Positions 33,721 through 47,600 of a stretch of 64,000 bases of DNA are shown here, in pieces. The position numbers and the translations under genes are program-made. The notes under the pieces are model-generated. The model was not told the origin of the DNA. It was given only the letters and a program-made list of their open reading frames with translations, and ran no database searches. Positions within the stretch are counted from its first letter, which is position 1, and every line of letters starts with the position of its first letter. The stretch spans positions 22,017,285-22,081,284 of the forward strand of contig CM055106.1 in the NCBI GenBank assembly GCA_029204225.1, given 5' to 3'. Origin of the DNA: Diphasiastrum complanatum. Lineage: Eukaryota; Streptophyta; Lycopodiopsida; Lycopodiales; Lycopodiaceae.

Positions 33721-36700
33721 TGTGTCCAACAATTATTTGTAGACTATTACTTACAATATTGAAAAATGTCATACTTAGCTTTAAATCATGTTTCCATACG
33801 AATTTCAAAAAAACGATCTCACTTCCACTTCTCTATTGTCTAATGAGATCTCACTTCACTCTTCCAATATGCACAACATTTGAAATATTTTTTGTGTTGA
33901 TGCCCTCTATAATATTTGGTTATATAGGAATAATAAAAAGTCTCTAATTTTAATGATGTACATCTTAATCCACAAACTATTTTTGTGGACTTTCTTAAAA
34001 TTTGAATACTTCTTCATTTCACAACTTGATTTGTGATATTCATTGTACATTTATATACAATTCATAATATCAATAATCTTTTTGAAATAAAAAAATATGT
34101 ACTTATTATATACATGCTTATAAATATTATGTAACTTTTGTTGTTAAGCACTTAAAAATATTTTATGCACATTAGTTGTTACAATATTGCAACCAACTAA
34201 AAGAAAAGCTTAATAAATTTGCACAATGAAAAGCTTTGGCTTTATACGTATTTATAAATCTCATTTGACTTTTGTTTAAAAGTTGGCTTAGATATATTTC
34301 AAGAGGATTGGCTATTGCAATATTGCAACCATTGGACCCAAAACATCAAAAAAACTAGCAAGCCAATTGTTGGAATCAACCTTTTATCACCCCCCCCCCC
34401 CCCCCCCCCCCCCCCCAATTGTTTTCCAAGTTTGTAAACTGCTTTGATGATAAATTTGCTTATTTTAATTATGATTTTTGTCTAAATGCGTGATTTTTTA
34501 TTTATAAGACTGAGCTTGAAAAAAGAAAAGCAAAAAGAGAGACAATGCAAAGACCAAAATACAAGCAAAATTCATCACAGAAAGTGAGAGATACATATGA
34601 ATCAATTACAACCTATTTATAATTATAGTAGGCCACAAACAATAACCTTCTAAGTTCCATACCCTAAACCCTAGCCTTAACGTATCAAAGGCCTAGACTG
34701 ATTAGCATGCCATAATGTGATTTGAGGGAGTTTGACAAAGTCAAAACCTCCACAACCACGTGGCATGCTCATGCCATAGAATAGTTTCTAAGTTGTGTGC
34801 GCGTGCATGCGTGCGTGCGAGCAAAATAGAGAGAAACAAAACGTGTACTCTCTTCCAAAACTGCATAATTGGTCAAATTTTTAAGCTCAATGTTGATGTG
34901 AATATCCAATCAATTTCTTTTAAGGCTAAAATTCAAAAGGTTGTTAAAAAAGACTTCAAGACAACAAGCTCCAGTGGCCACACCTCATTACATTTTTTTT
35001 TCCTTCCATTAAATCTGAATTTGAAAAAAATATCTTATAAATTTTAAGGCTTGTCAATTTTTCAAAAATATTGTCTTCTAAATTTTCTAGCTCAAAAACT
35101 CATTCCCATTAAAATCTTCTGATTATTAAATTTTGTTGTTACTTTTAAATAGCTAACAATATGATGAAAAATCACTAAGTAAACTTGATTGCCTTAAACA
35201 ACTTAACATCCACTTAGCATAACTAAAATTTTTGTATTTGTAAAAAATATTGGTAATAATTATTTTCTCATATTTTGTTCCATCCCATCAAGAAATTTGA
35301 GGTTGAAATGTGTTCGAGACTTATAGAATAGTTTTTGTCGTAGCTATATATACCTTTTACCAAGTATCACGTGAGACAAAAATTCATTGTTGTCAATTTC
35401 CATTATACAATACATTTTCTTGATGAATTAAAGGTATTCTAAAGCCTAATCTTGTAATATGGATCAAAATGTAAAATTTGATGGAGTGAAAATAAGCTAA
35501 CAAATTTATGAAAATCAACTGCTAAATTTTCTAGAGACTAGTTTTAAGTATTAAAATTGCAATCTCAAACTTTGCAAACTTTGATGAACAAAGGGCTAAT
35601 ACAAACTAGATAGAAAGTATCATATGATATACATTTTCCTTTTTTAAAAGTCCAAGCTCTACACATCTTTCCTTGTTGATGGGCTTATTTTATTTTTAAC
35701 TTTCAAGTTAAATATGTTTTAAATATACCTTTCAATCCAAAAATGAGAAAAGATCTCAGTTTTTTTTAACCAAATATTGTTATATTTCAAAAGGAGAAAA
35801 TGGAAAATATTGAGACCTTATAGTAACATTCACTTTTCAAACCTTTCAAACACAGGGTTGATTTTTTTACTATCTTTAGATTGCCACTCTGTTAAATAGA
35901 AAAGTGAATAGGCCTTTGACATGCATTAAAACTTGCAAAATGTTCCTTGACAAATATTTTTGAAATTTTCAATTAAAATTCATATTCAATGAAATTACCA
36001 AGCATTTTATAATTTTGATGTTGAAATGTGAATTTAGTGAGTCCTATGTGTTCTGTCGCACCTATGGCTTTTAAAGAGCACCTAGAACAATGAATACTTC
36101 ATTTTTTCTCTAGATGGCGATTACAAAAATATATAGAAAATCATGATGATGACAATAATGATAATGGGTGGGGAAGGGAACATCGTGATAGTAATGAGTG
36201 ATGATAATAGAGATGATCATGATGTGAGATGGCAGGATAGAGGTGATAAAAAAAAGCGATCATGTTAATAAAAAGTGGTGAAAAATAGAAATGACAATTA
36301 TGGGACTCAGGAGAGAGGTGAGATAGGATGATCATGATGAAAACTATGATGATTGAGACATAGACTGTGATGACAATGATTATAGAGACAAAAGAAATAG
36401 GTAGATTGTGATTATAATGTCATGTTAGTGTAAAGTTGGTCCCCTGGCCATACGATGATGCTATAGAGGGCTGCTATGTAAAAAATAAGCTAGCAATGCT
36501 ATAAAAGAATAGACATTAGATATGTGCTAGAGGTTGTTGAAAGCTATTCAAACTTGTTTAAGAGAGAGCCCACAATATGTATATTAACCTAAGTAGCTAC
36601 AAAAATGTCCAAAATTTGCGGCAAAAAAATTCATACTGGAAAACCAAGAAGTGGTAGAGAAAGAATGCTTAAATAAACCAAGATACTCGATTTGTCAAGT

Positions 36701-37513
36701 ATTGAAAAAAGTCAATAAAGCACATAATGAGTCAGAGCTATACCAAATATGTTATGTTGAGGACATCAATAAACAAATTCCTCAAATCGCTACATTAATG
36801 AGCCCCAAGTGCCTCAAATATGTTAAATAACAAATGATACTTAAGATAAAACCAATCGCAGAAGAAAATTAAAGTCAAATTTTTTCCACAAAATGTAGGA
36901 CTATAAAATATTGAACCAATAATGAGGCCATATGTGTAAAAGTATCAAAATAGACAAGTACTCCATTAGAATATACAAGCTTACAACAATATCTTGCATG
37001 TCATGTGCAATGAAACACAAGACTTTGAGGTGAAGAAGTAGAACAAGTCCTTATATGCTACAAAGAAGGATATAAGATTCTTACCGAATATATACCTATA
37101 CCATAAATACAACAAAGAATTGTCAAAATCAAGTTGAGTTGCACTAAAATAACATATAGCCAAGGAAGCATGCTCCAACTAAAGTCTCTTCATATAATTG
37201 TACATATGGAGGGATGAGCGACACACAATATTTAAGCACATTGATTGTTAAGGAAAAACCATGTGTCATTTATATACATCATTGTGATCAATCAACTTTT
37301 TTGACAGGCTACTAGCCTCCTATTTGTTAAAAAACTGAAATAATGATTAATTGTTTGTTGCATAAGAGGTATTACATCTTATAAATTTCTTGACTTGTAT
37401 TGCCTCATGCTAATGCTCGTACACAACCCTTGTTTGATTCATACAGGCTATGACTATCAAACTGAAGTTCCGTCTGTACATGTAACACTCATCATCATAG
37501 AAAAGTCTATGGT
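33721..37513. other. Intergenic DNA, no gene seen
   Basis: AT-rich sequence beyond the LINE and downstream of the LAF3-like gene. A run of 27 C lies at 34390-34416. A gatgat/catgatgatgaca-rich low-complexity stretch lies at about 36140-36420. The LAF3-like 3' UTR should lie just below 37514. No protein similarity was seen. Confidence 0.45.
36140..36420. repeat. Degenerate GAT/ATG-rich low-complexity block
   Basis: Imperfect repeats of gatgat, catgatga and gacaatgat over about 280 bp, probably an eroded trinucleotide repeat. Confidence 0.55.
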
Positions 37514-37703
37514 TCATGTCGCCTCCTTTTGGATGGTGTACACAGGCAAGCCTCCAACATATGTAGCCAAGACAAAAGGCACAACTTCCATTGAAAGGTT
37601 AAAAAGATTACATGACAAAATGATGAAATCTGCATACTTACCCTGTGACAAAGAACCAATGTTTTCTTCCATATGACTTGAGTAAGCTCCGACAATAGTG
37701 TAT
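37514..37703 (-). CDS. LAF3: LAF3-like last exon
   Basis: Acceptor tttcattcag-type (atttcag|ATACAC). Completes the split Gly codon, then [40 protein letters not shown] and [20 protein letters not shown]. Stop TGA at 37514. Confidence 0.88.
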
Positions 37704-38065
37704 CTGAAATGAAATGTAGATAATACTTTATACACAAATTTTGATAGTCAACATGGAAATGATGTTTCAAATGGTTGCAAACAAGAAAAGAAAAAGCCTA
37801 ATGAAATTTTGGTAAAAAACCAACATTTCCTCAAACATATCATGAAAATACTTGTGTTAACTCCAAAGTGGTGAAAAGTCTTTGCATGATGGAATCTAGT
37901 AAGTTCCTCAAATAACAACATCGTCTAATTGATCTCAAATCCATAAGGTCCAATAATTTCCACAAAATTTAAGGCATTAGGCATTTGAAGCAAAATGACA
38001 ATTTCGACAAGATACAAGATTTTCTACCTTAAAACTAAAATTATCATCAACATCAAATGCATTGT

Positions 38066-38156
<91 letters not shown>

Positions 38157-38617
38157 AATGCCTTTTAGATACCCAAATGGTACATTAGACATTAAAAGAT
38201 ACAATAATACATATCAAGTTGGACTAAAATAGTCGAAGCCCATTCGTACATAGGACAAACCGCAGGAATTTTGATGGAGAACTAGATCTTCGTAGCACTT
38301 ACAATCATACAATAGGAGAAGTTACACAAGTGCAAAAGGTGGAGAGATCATGAATATAGATCCACACCAGCAATACACTAGCATGGGGGGAGAGGGTGAA
38401 CATATTGTTGCACTTGATTTAGACAAAAAAAAAAAGAGGAAGAATGTAGGAGGAAGACTTGAGAAGACAAGGAGAGCCAAGTCGAACAATTAAGATTGAC
38501 ATATAGTAGAAGCTTCACCGGGGGGGAACTATAAAGCTCTAGTTTTCACTAGGCAAGTTGGAACCCTAATCTAACATGGGGAGCAAGATAGTCTAGTAAT
38601 GGGGTTGAAGTCCAAGA

Positions 38618-38659
<42 letters not shown>

Positions 38660-41600
38660 CCACATATCCATCAACTTTGCCATGCTATTTTAACTTCTTA
38701 GAACCTTGCTACACAACTTTGCTTGCTTTAGAAAGGTTCACCAAATTTCACATGTGCCTTAGCAGGCAAGTGAGGTCCTCAATGTAACAAGAACAAGTTA
38801 CTTCAAAGTTGGCTGTTTGTTTTGATAACCAAAACATCTATTCTAGATTAATGCAATGTAGGCCTTAATTATGGATTGTGGGCACATGGACTGTATGGAT
38901 TCAAGGCCTAAATTCATTCACATTTATTTGTTGGCAATGAGCCTTTTCATTCATGTATAGGCCTAATAGTCTTTTATATGCATTCATATTTAGAATTGGT
39001 CAAGAGCCCAACTCTTATCATTTGGTATTAGAGTGGGGATTCTAATAGAAGGGTGTAGACCCTCCATGAGGTTGCCCAATTTTCCCCCTCGGAACCCTGT
39101 AAGTGCATGCGCTTAGGCTGTGTCTAGAAGCTTCCATTTTAGGGTTCCTATTGGTGATCAATAGGGTCTAGAGACATTAATTTGCTAGCTTATGATTTGG
39201 TAATGCTTGGATGCTTCGCAAAAGAACACTTGCCTTTGTTATTGCTTGTAGGATTTACCCATTGATTCTATGTGATGCTATTTGCAATTCTTCGTGGGAG
39301 ACAATTAGATTGCTTCATGTATTGTCAAATTATCCTTCACTAATGCAAAAATTTGAAAATCACTTTACAAATTGGCATCATAACACTTTTCTAAAAAGAT
39401 GAAAAGGCACCAATTTCTTCTATTTTTCCTCTCATTTTCTCCTTCTCTCTCTAGCAGATTTACTTATTGATTCTATGTGATGCTATTTGCGATTCTTCAT
39501 GGGAGACTATTAGACTGCTTCATGTATTATTGTCAAATTATCCTTCACTAATGCAAAAATTTGAAAATTACTTCATATATTGGTATCATAACACTTTTCT
39601 AAATAGATGAAAAGGCACCAATTCTTCTATTTTTTTTCTCTCAGTTTTTTCCTCATCTCTCTAGCAAATTTCGCTCTAGACCTGAAATGACATTTTTTCC
39701 ATAACGTTTTTGTTTGTGGTCAAAAATCAAGATTTGTCAAGTTCTTTGGCTTCTTAGCAACAAGGAGCCCATGGAAAATGATTTGCATTGTTGACCATTT
39801 TTTTGAGGCCCTATTTTTCAACTTTTGAAAGATCTCAATTTTTCATCCTTTTCATGAAAAAAATTGAGAATAATCATATGTACGACAGTGGTAGGTTGAG
39901 GCAATTCTATCGGATCCAAGTTTTGTGTCAAACAAAGCACTACATCTAAAACTCATGCAAACCTAGGTTTTTAATCGAAAGACAATTTTTTTGTATCTTA
40001 GGTTTTGCATTATTATCTTACAAATGTGACAAACCTTCTTCTTTCCTATTGTTCCTTGATCCTTAAGATCTAACTTTTTAACCCATTTTTTCCTTCTAAC
40101 AGTAAAATCTTGCAAATTCAAAGTTTGGTCAAATCAGAACATATGTGTTCTTCGAAAAATTATGTTTTCGAGTCTTCAAATTATTGATTTATCGACAAGT
40201 TCATTGCACTTTACAATGGGTCATCAACCGAGGACCTCAACAAGATCAGGGTAGAGGGTGGGCTATTCTGCTGTTTCTGCTATCAAGAATTTATGCTAAC
40301 ATCGTGATCTTCCTTTGATCACGATTTATCCAAGATGTCCAGCATCAACAACGAATTCAAAGCTATGACAAGGCTTACCAAGATATTGAATTGCTTTTCA
40401 GGACGTAGAGGGTGGGTGCCGAAGATTGTAGTAGCATCTTTGAATGTAGCTCAATCACAGGTAGGGTAGTTGGTCAACTTATTATGAATCTTAAACAACA
40501 AAAATACCTTTCCCAATAGGTTAAAGGAGGATGTCTTGAAGAAGTAACACTTTGCCTATTCGAAACTCAAACGAGAAATGAACTCGAACGGAAAGTATTT
40601 GTGCGCAGCAGAATGAGCTATATTACTCTTTTCCTAAGCATGACTACGACTATCAGAAATGAAGAGAACGTTGGTGATAGAAATCACGGTCGATCTGTCC
40701 ACTGGATATAGCCCCTGAACCGAGGCTAAAACAATAGCCTGTCGTCGATCTCCGATCGTCTCTATCACCTGCCCAATCAAAATCTGAATAACCCTCCAGC
40801 TGAAGGTCCCCATCATCTGTGTATCCAATCCCATAAGTCATTGTGCCTCTCACATATCGTAGGATCCGCTTGGCTGCCTTCCAATGTGCTTCGGTAGGCT
40901 TACTCATGAATTGACTTGCAATCCCAACCGCATAAGCAATATCTGGCCTGGTGGTAGTAAGGTAAATCAGGCTACCCACCAATTGACGATAGAGCGTCTC
41001 ATCTGCAAATGCTGGACCATCATCTTTTGATGGATTGTTGCTTGCATCCATGGGTGTGCTAATTGGTTTGCTTTCTTGCATGTTAAACCTCTTCAATAAT
41101 TTCTGTGCATACTTTGCCTATGAGATAAAAAGACAACGCTTCCCTTTCCAAACCTCAACTCCTAGGCAATAGTGTAGCAAACCCAAATCTTACATCTCAA
41201 ACTCAATAGAAAGATTTATCTTAACACAAGCAATAAGCTTCTTATTGCTTCCCGTGATGAGTAGATCATCCACATAGAGCACAACAACCACAAAGTCTTC
41301 TCCTTCCCTGAAGACTTAAAGATTGCAATCAGACTTACTCTTCTCAAACCCTTGCCTTGCAAAGTACTCGTCAATCCGGCTATACCAAGCCCTTGGTGCC
41401 TGTTTGAGCCCATACAAGGCTTTCCTAAGCCATTGGAGCGAATAACATAGTTGTAGTGGTTCAAACCAGATTCTCCTTGCCTGTTATCTCAAACCCCTGC
41501 GGTTGTTCCATGTAAACCTCCTCCTGTAGGTGCCCATTAAGAAAGGCACTCTTGACATCCATTTGATGGACATCCCAATCAAAATATGAGGCTATGGCCA

Positions 41601-44600
41601 AAACGGTCCTGATAGATGTCATCTTAGCAACAGGTGCGAATGTCTCATCATAGTCTAGCCCCTCCTGCTGGGCGTAACCTTTCGCCACCAACCTTGCCTT
41701 GTACTTGTCCACTGTTCCATTGGCATGAAACTTGGTCTTATAGACCCACTTGCAACCTATTGATTGCTTCCCTTCTGGCAATGTAGTGAGCTCCCATGTG
41801 TCATTCTTGACAATGGAGTCGTACTCCTCCTACATGGCATGTTGCCATACCTTTTCCTTCACGGCTTCATGAAAGAACTGTGGCTCATCTGCATTCAGAA
41901 TAGTGGACATAAGAGCAAAGTTAGTCTCTTGTCTCTCATGAGACCTAAGAGATATTTTGACACCCTGTTCACTGCTCTCTCCTTCTTCCATCATTTGACC
42001 TTCTATACCACCTAGGTAGCTTCTTCCTAGCGGTAGGTGATGTGGATGGTGACCACGTATCCCATGGTATTGTCTTAGTCTTCCGTTTGTCCCCGACTTC
42101 GGCTTTTGGTACTTGGCCAAAAAGAGGTCTCGAACTAGTATGTTCGATTTCCTGTTGTTGCTCTTGCACTTGAGGCTCACAAGACTCTTGACTAGGATCC
42201 TCATCCATAGAATCAATCAAGGGTATGAACTCAGTAGTTCCATCCTTCTCTTGCTCCTGTATCTTGGGTGAATGCTCTTCATCAAAGATGACATCTCGAC
42301 TTAGGATCTTCTTCCTGTTTTCGAGATCACATAGCACATAGGCTTTTGCATCAAGTTTTTTCCACAAATCCTTTGGTATATGTGCATATGTCGTACACCC
42401 AAATACTCGTAGGCTGCCCACTTTGGGCTTGTTGCCACTATATGCTTCTTCTGGCGTGATTCCTTCAACTGCTTTGGTTGGACTTCTATTCAATAGAAAA
42501 ACAGCAGTTGCTACCGCTTCTGCCCAAAAGGAATTTGGCAACCCCTTTGCCTTGAGCATGCTCCTCGCACACTCAACTATAGACCTGTTTTTCCACTCAG
42601 CCACACCGTTCTGCTGCGATGTATGTGGAGCAGTAAACTGTCTCTTTATCCCACAGATCTTTGAACTCATCAGAAATATACTCACCACCCTTATCTGACC
42701 TGAGAGTCTTTAACCTCTTCCCTGTGTGGTTTTCCACCAAAGCTTTCCACTGTTTGAAGTATTTGAACGCTTCAGATTTCAGCTTCAGAAAATAGACCCA
42801 TACCTTCCGTGAGAAATCATCTACGAAGGTCATGAGATAGTATGCCCCCCCTGCTGATTTGACCTGCATGGGACCGCACAAATCTGAATGCACAAGCTCA
42901 AGAATGCCCTTGGCCCCGGTAGCTTTCTCCTTTGGAAACTTTTTCCTCTGTTGCTTTCCTAGTGCACAAGCCTCACATGTATCTGAAGAAGACTTAATGC
43001 TAGGAAGATCTACTACCATGTTGTGCTTGTTCAAAACGTGCAAACTTTTATAGCTCAAATGACCATATCTCTCGTGCCAAAGCTTGTCCCGATTAGTATC
43101 CCCTGTTGACAAGGCCTCTTGGCTAGGAATGGTTGTGTAAAGCTTGTAAAGACCCCCTTCTTCCATTCCCTTGGCTACCACCTTGAAGCTTTGATCTTTG
43201 TCTTTTACCAAACATGTAGATTCGTCAAACTCTACCAACATGTTCTGTTTGGTAATGGCACCAACAGATAGCAAGCTCTTAGCCAACCCTGGTACATGCA
43301 ACACACTCTTGATTTCCTTCACCTCACCTGATGACAGCTGCACTGGAACTGTGCCTTTGCCCCTCACCTCATGTGTAGAGTTATCTCCAAGGCATACATG
43401 CTAACCATCTCCTGTCTCCTCATAGGTGTTGAACCAATGTCTATGAGGTGTCATGTGCTTTGAGGCTCCAGAATCAATGTACCATCCACCAAATGTGGAT
43501 TCAGATGATAGGGCTGCGGTGAATAGTTCAAGCCCACCGGATTGCTCCTCCTCTGCAACTTTGTCAACAAAGTGACCCTGCTGGTTCTTTCCCTTCTTCT
43601 GATCACTTTGCTTCTTCCTGCATTCAAAAGCAAAATGCCCATACTTGCCACAATAGTTGCAGTTGCTCTTCCTCTTGGGTGTAGATCCATCTTGAGAGTA
43701 TGTAACCTGTTTTGCAAATACACAAGCTTGGCTGAATCCACTGTTTCAAACATAGACTTCAGAATAGTCCAAGCATCCACTGCATCTCTTGCATTGCAAA
43801 TGTGAGGAATAATATTGTCCTTGACAGAAAGATTGATCATCCTATGAGATTTCTTCTCCTGTTCATATAATCCTTCAATTCAGGATCAGCTGTTGGTACA
43901 GGCTCTCTACCTGCCATCAACTCCCAGCAATTCCTGTCCATCAAGATATTAGCCATCTTGAACTTCCACACTTTGTAGTTTGTGCCATCAAGTTTGCTAG
44001 ATTCACCCAGCAAACTCTCCCCAAGACTAGCCATGCTATAATTTGTGTTCAAATAGAAGCTCAACCTGAAAAAGATCAGAAAAGAAACAACTTCCAGCAA
44101 CAAGGGTTTGAGCCCAAACTAGGGTATGTAGCCACTTCAAGGCAACCCTTCAGCTCCTGCTTTTGTCTTTGCCACTTGGTATGGCCTCACTAGCACAAGC
44201 ACTAGGACCCACTGGTTCAGTAACCAAAAGCCCCTACAGAATATGTGCCCTACTTTTGTGTAAGCTCCTCCAGAAAGACCTTCCAAAACTTAGCCAAAAT
44301 TAGAAAGTTTTTGGATCATCCCACTCCCCTTGCCAAAAGCTCTCCAACAGTGCAAGACTCAACCTGATCTGACTCCGGTAGATCAAAAGCGCCCTCTTTC
44401 AAGATTGAGGTGCTTGTAGAAGATGAGAATCTTCTCAAGAATCAGTTTCTCTCACTCACAGACTCACAGGCTAGACAACCTGCTTTGATACCATGATGAT
44501 TTGTAAGACCCAACTATGGAGTATCTTAACTTCAATACCAAATCAACTATGAAAGCTTGAGAAACTTGGCTATGGAAAACATCACACACAAGGAGAATTG

Positions 44601-47600
44601 CATAAGCACCTCACAACACCAAAAGTAAGAAGAAGAATGCTAGAGAGAGAGAGGAGGGCGCCTTGTGAGGCAAGCACCTCACTTACATGCATAGAAGGTC
44701 TAGGTGTCAACCATAGGAGTGAGCTACTTGGCCAAGTGGGCCACTTGCACTAATTTACTCAACTTACAAAAAAGGGGGGTCCCATGTATTTATCTAACAA
44801 CATGCCCCATGAGTTATGTACAACTTACAACTTAACTAGTGCTTAGCCAAAGGGGTAAAATAGGCATTACTCTTCAACAAATAGCTTCAAGCTGAAGCAA
44901 AAGCAAGGCTAAGCTCTAATTTTTCCACAAAAGAGCATGCTTAGGCATGAATGAAAGCGAAGCACTGTAAAACCGCCCTGGAAGCATCAAGAATCTGCAG
45001 TAATAGTTGTAGGAGAACGTCAAAAGCTTTAAGTAAGAGCAAAAATTGAGTTAGGTTTTGTTTTTTTTGGGAAAGCATCTAAAAACAGTTGTGTAGATGC
45101 TCCAAACGTGCGCTCTCTAGACGAAGCTTTAGTTAACAAGTAGTTTAACTATTCCTTTTTGCATGTTAGGTAAATGGAGGGGGGGGGGGGTTGGAGTCAT
45201 TAACTTGATGGTTTTTTCCCATTAATTTTGTTTTAAAGTTTCGATTGGCATTTTTTTAGTCGTTTTAGACTATGGAAAAATAAATGCAGTTAAGTTAATA
45301 AGTGAAGCGTAATGGCTTAGAATTGAGTAAATTAGATTTCGAGGCATGTAATGGGTTTTTTTGGCATTTTATCACTAAAATTCCATTTTAATTAATCATT
45401 GGTATAATACTTTAAAAAAAAATGATTATACCCGCAAGGATTGTCAATTGAACATAAATTTTTTTAATTTTTCAGTTTTCAACCGAAAATGGATCAGAGT
45501 GATAATTTGCGAAACAACCAAATGCCAAATCTATTCAATCGATTTCAAGCCCTTGATTCACACAACTTGGGCTATTAATCGGAAATTTTTTCCAGCGATT
45601 AAAAGCCTCGAAGTTGTCAATGACTGGATAAATCGTTAGTCGAGCTATTTTAGCTCGCACAACGTCCCAGTAGAAAAAAGCGAATTTTTGTCAATTCTGT
45701 TGTTTTTTGAGGACAAGGCCACCTCTTGGTGGAGGGAACTGCCTGTGAAACCGGTGACTAGGCTGAATTCCTGGACGGATTCCGTAAGGTTTTTTTGTCA
45801 CAATTGACGAAAGGGGCAACCGAGAATTGACTGCTAAATGGGCAACCGAGAATTGGACACCTATGTCCAGGAATTCTTGGATTTTCTTTGCCAAGGTGTC
45901 GTTTTCTGATCAAAAAAGCGACACAAAAAGACGTTTTTTTGATGACATACCAACACAGTAAGAAATAAGAACAAGAAAAAGCCGACTCATTCTTCCCCAT
46001 TTCTAAATCTGTCACTCAAGGCATGTTAGGACAAAACCTACTTCGACGATGGCACATAAATGGTTAATGGAAGCGTTGTTCAAGTTGTTTTCCTTACTAA
46101 AATCCTCAATGAGTCCTTTTTCTGATTTACAGGTTACTTCAAGTTTTTCTCAGATCTCTTCTTAGAAACGACTTCTAAGGCAAATTTTGAATATGATATG
46201 CATCCCTTGGAAACTCGTGTCGTTTCCTGTTAAAAGGGGGATAAGTAAAGAGTTATTTAGGAGAAACATCTATCATAGATTCCAGGAGGAATTTGTTATA
46301 TGAAAGATGACAGACCTATTTTAAGAATTAGAAACGATAGGATATTTAGATATTCATCATTGTCTGTGCGACTCTTCCATCGCGAACTAGATACTTGCTA
46401 ACTATACGATTTCTCAATGGTTTAGTCTTGTATTCCAGATCCTTCCGGGTTTAAGTCGAGACACACCCGATAATTTATCCAACAAGTCCAATTAATCTCC
46501 AGATCCAAGATGCTCTCCTTCACGTAGACTCTTCTTGAGTCAGCTTACGTGAAAAACCGGATGCATTGGAGTTCCTTCCGGGAGATCCAACTGGTAAGCT
46601 AAGGATTCGATCTTTTACAAGATCTAATACGGTCCTCTTGTATCTAGGGGACAATTTGTAATGCTTGCCGGTATGCATTACACCAGAATCCTTTGGGATT
46701 CTCAAATATACCCAATCTCCCACTTGAAAGTCTCGAGGTAATCATTTCAGATTAGCAAAATGTTGGTCCCAATCTTGGGCACACTAGACATTTTTCACGT
46801 GCTATCCGTAGCATTTCCTGCATGTCATGTAGGAAATCCACTACCTTTTGAAATCTGATCGTACAGAGTCTCTACCAATGAGTGATATAGGTTCAAAATT
46901 GTATAGAAGTACGCATGGCTATAACCGGTAGCCAAATGCTTACTATAACTAAATCTCCATCAAGTATAACTTCCTCTCCGAGGAGATTGCTATCAAAATA
47001 TAAATACATATATCCTCTGATCTTCTGATTGCGCATGTAATTCTTCTCTTAAACGATCAAGTATAACTAGAATCGAATTCTTGTCCTATACTCTAAGAGA
47101 ACGTGATTCCCTAGCATAGGCAACTCAACCAAGGTCAGATACACTTCCCAATGAGATTGCCACCGGAAAAATATGCTCGAAGTATATTTCTTCCTCACCT
47201 GATTTGTTCTTTTTGTCTGACCAATGGTCAGAAGAATTTAAGCTCAAAAGTCGTCACTAGATTAGCGAATACGACCGACCAAGTAAACCTTGGATCGCGA
47301 TCGTTCACAATGTCACTTGGTAATCCATAAAGTCTAAACAGACGCTCTACAACTACTTGAGCAAAATCAGATGCATTTTTAGCGGTCATTACTGTAATAG
47401 ATCCTAACACCACAGTAGGGCAAACACTAACTGATCCACCCAACCTTGCCTACTCCCTGATATAGAGTAAGCCCCTCCTAGCCCAGTGTGAGGACTGGTA
47501 GCATGCTACTACCAAGTGTCGACCACGTGGCACTGACGTGGCCGACTGCACGTCGGGACCCAACTGGGAGCCCTATCCTGCTGACAGGGTCCCTAGGCTA

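Larger units (their letters stand above)
40653..44879 (-). mobile_element. Ty1/copia element C, truncated at its 3' end
   Basis: Minus-strand copia element, in the sense direction of the LAF3-like gene, with 5' LTR (44879-44494), primer binding site, gag, integrase, RT and the first part of RNase H. Coding ends abruptly near 40700 in the RNase H/tether region. No 3' LTR was found below, so the 3' end is lost. Confidence 0.9.

Noticed and set aside
37395-37676. Plus-strand frame of 93 codons
   Set aside because: Antisense of the last LAF3-like exon, with no independent support.
37977-38204. Minus-strand frame with a long Ser-Leu repeat
   Set aside because: A translation of the (AG)n microsatellite.
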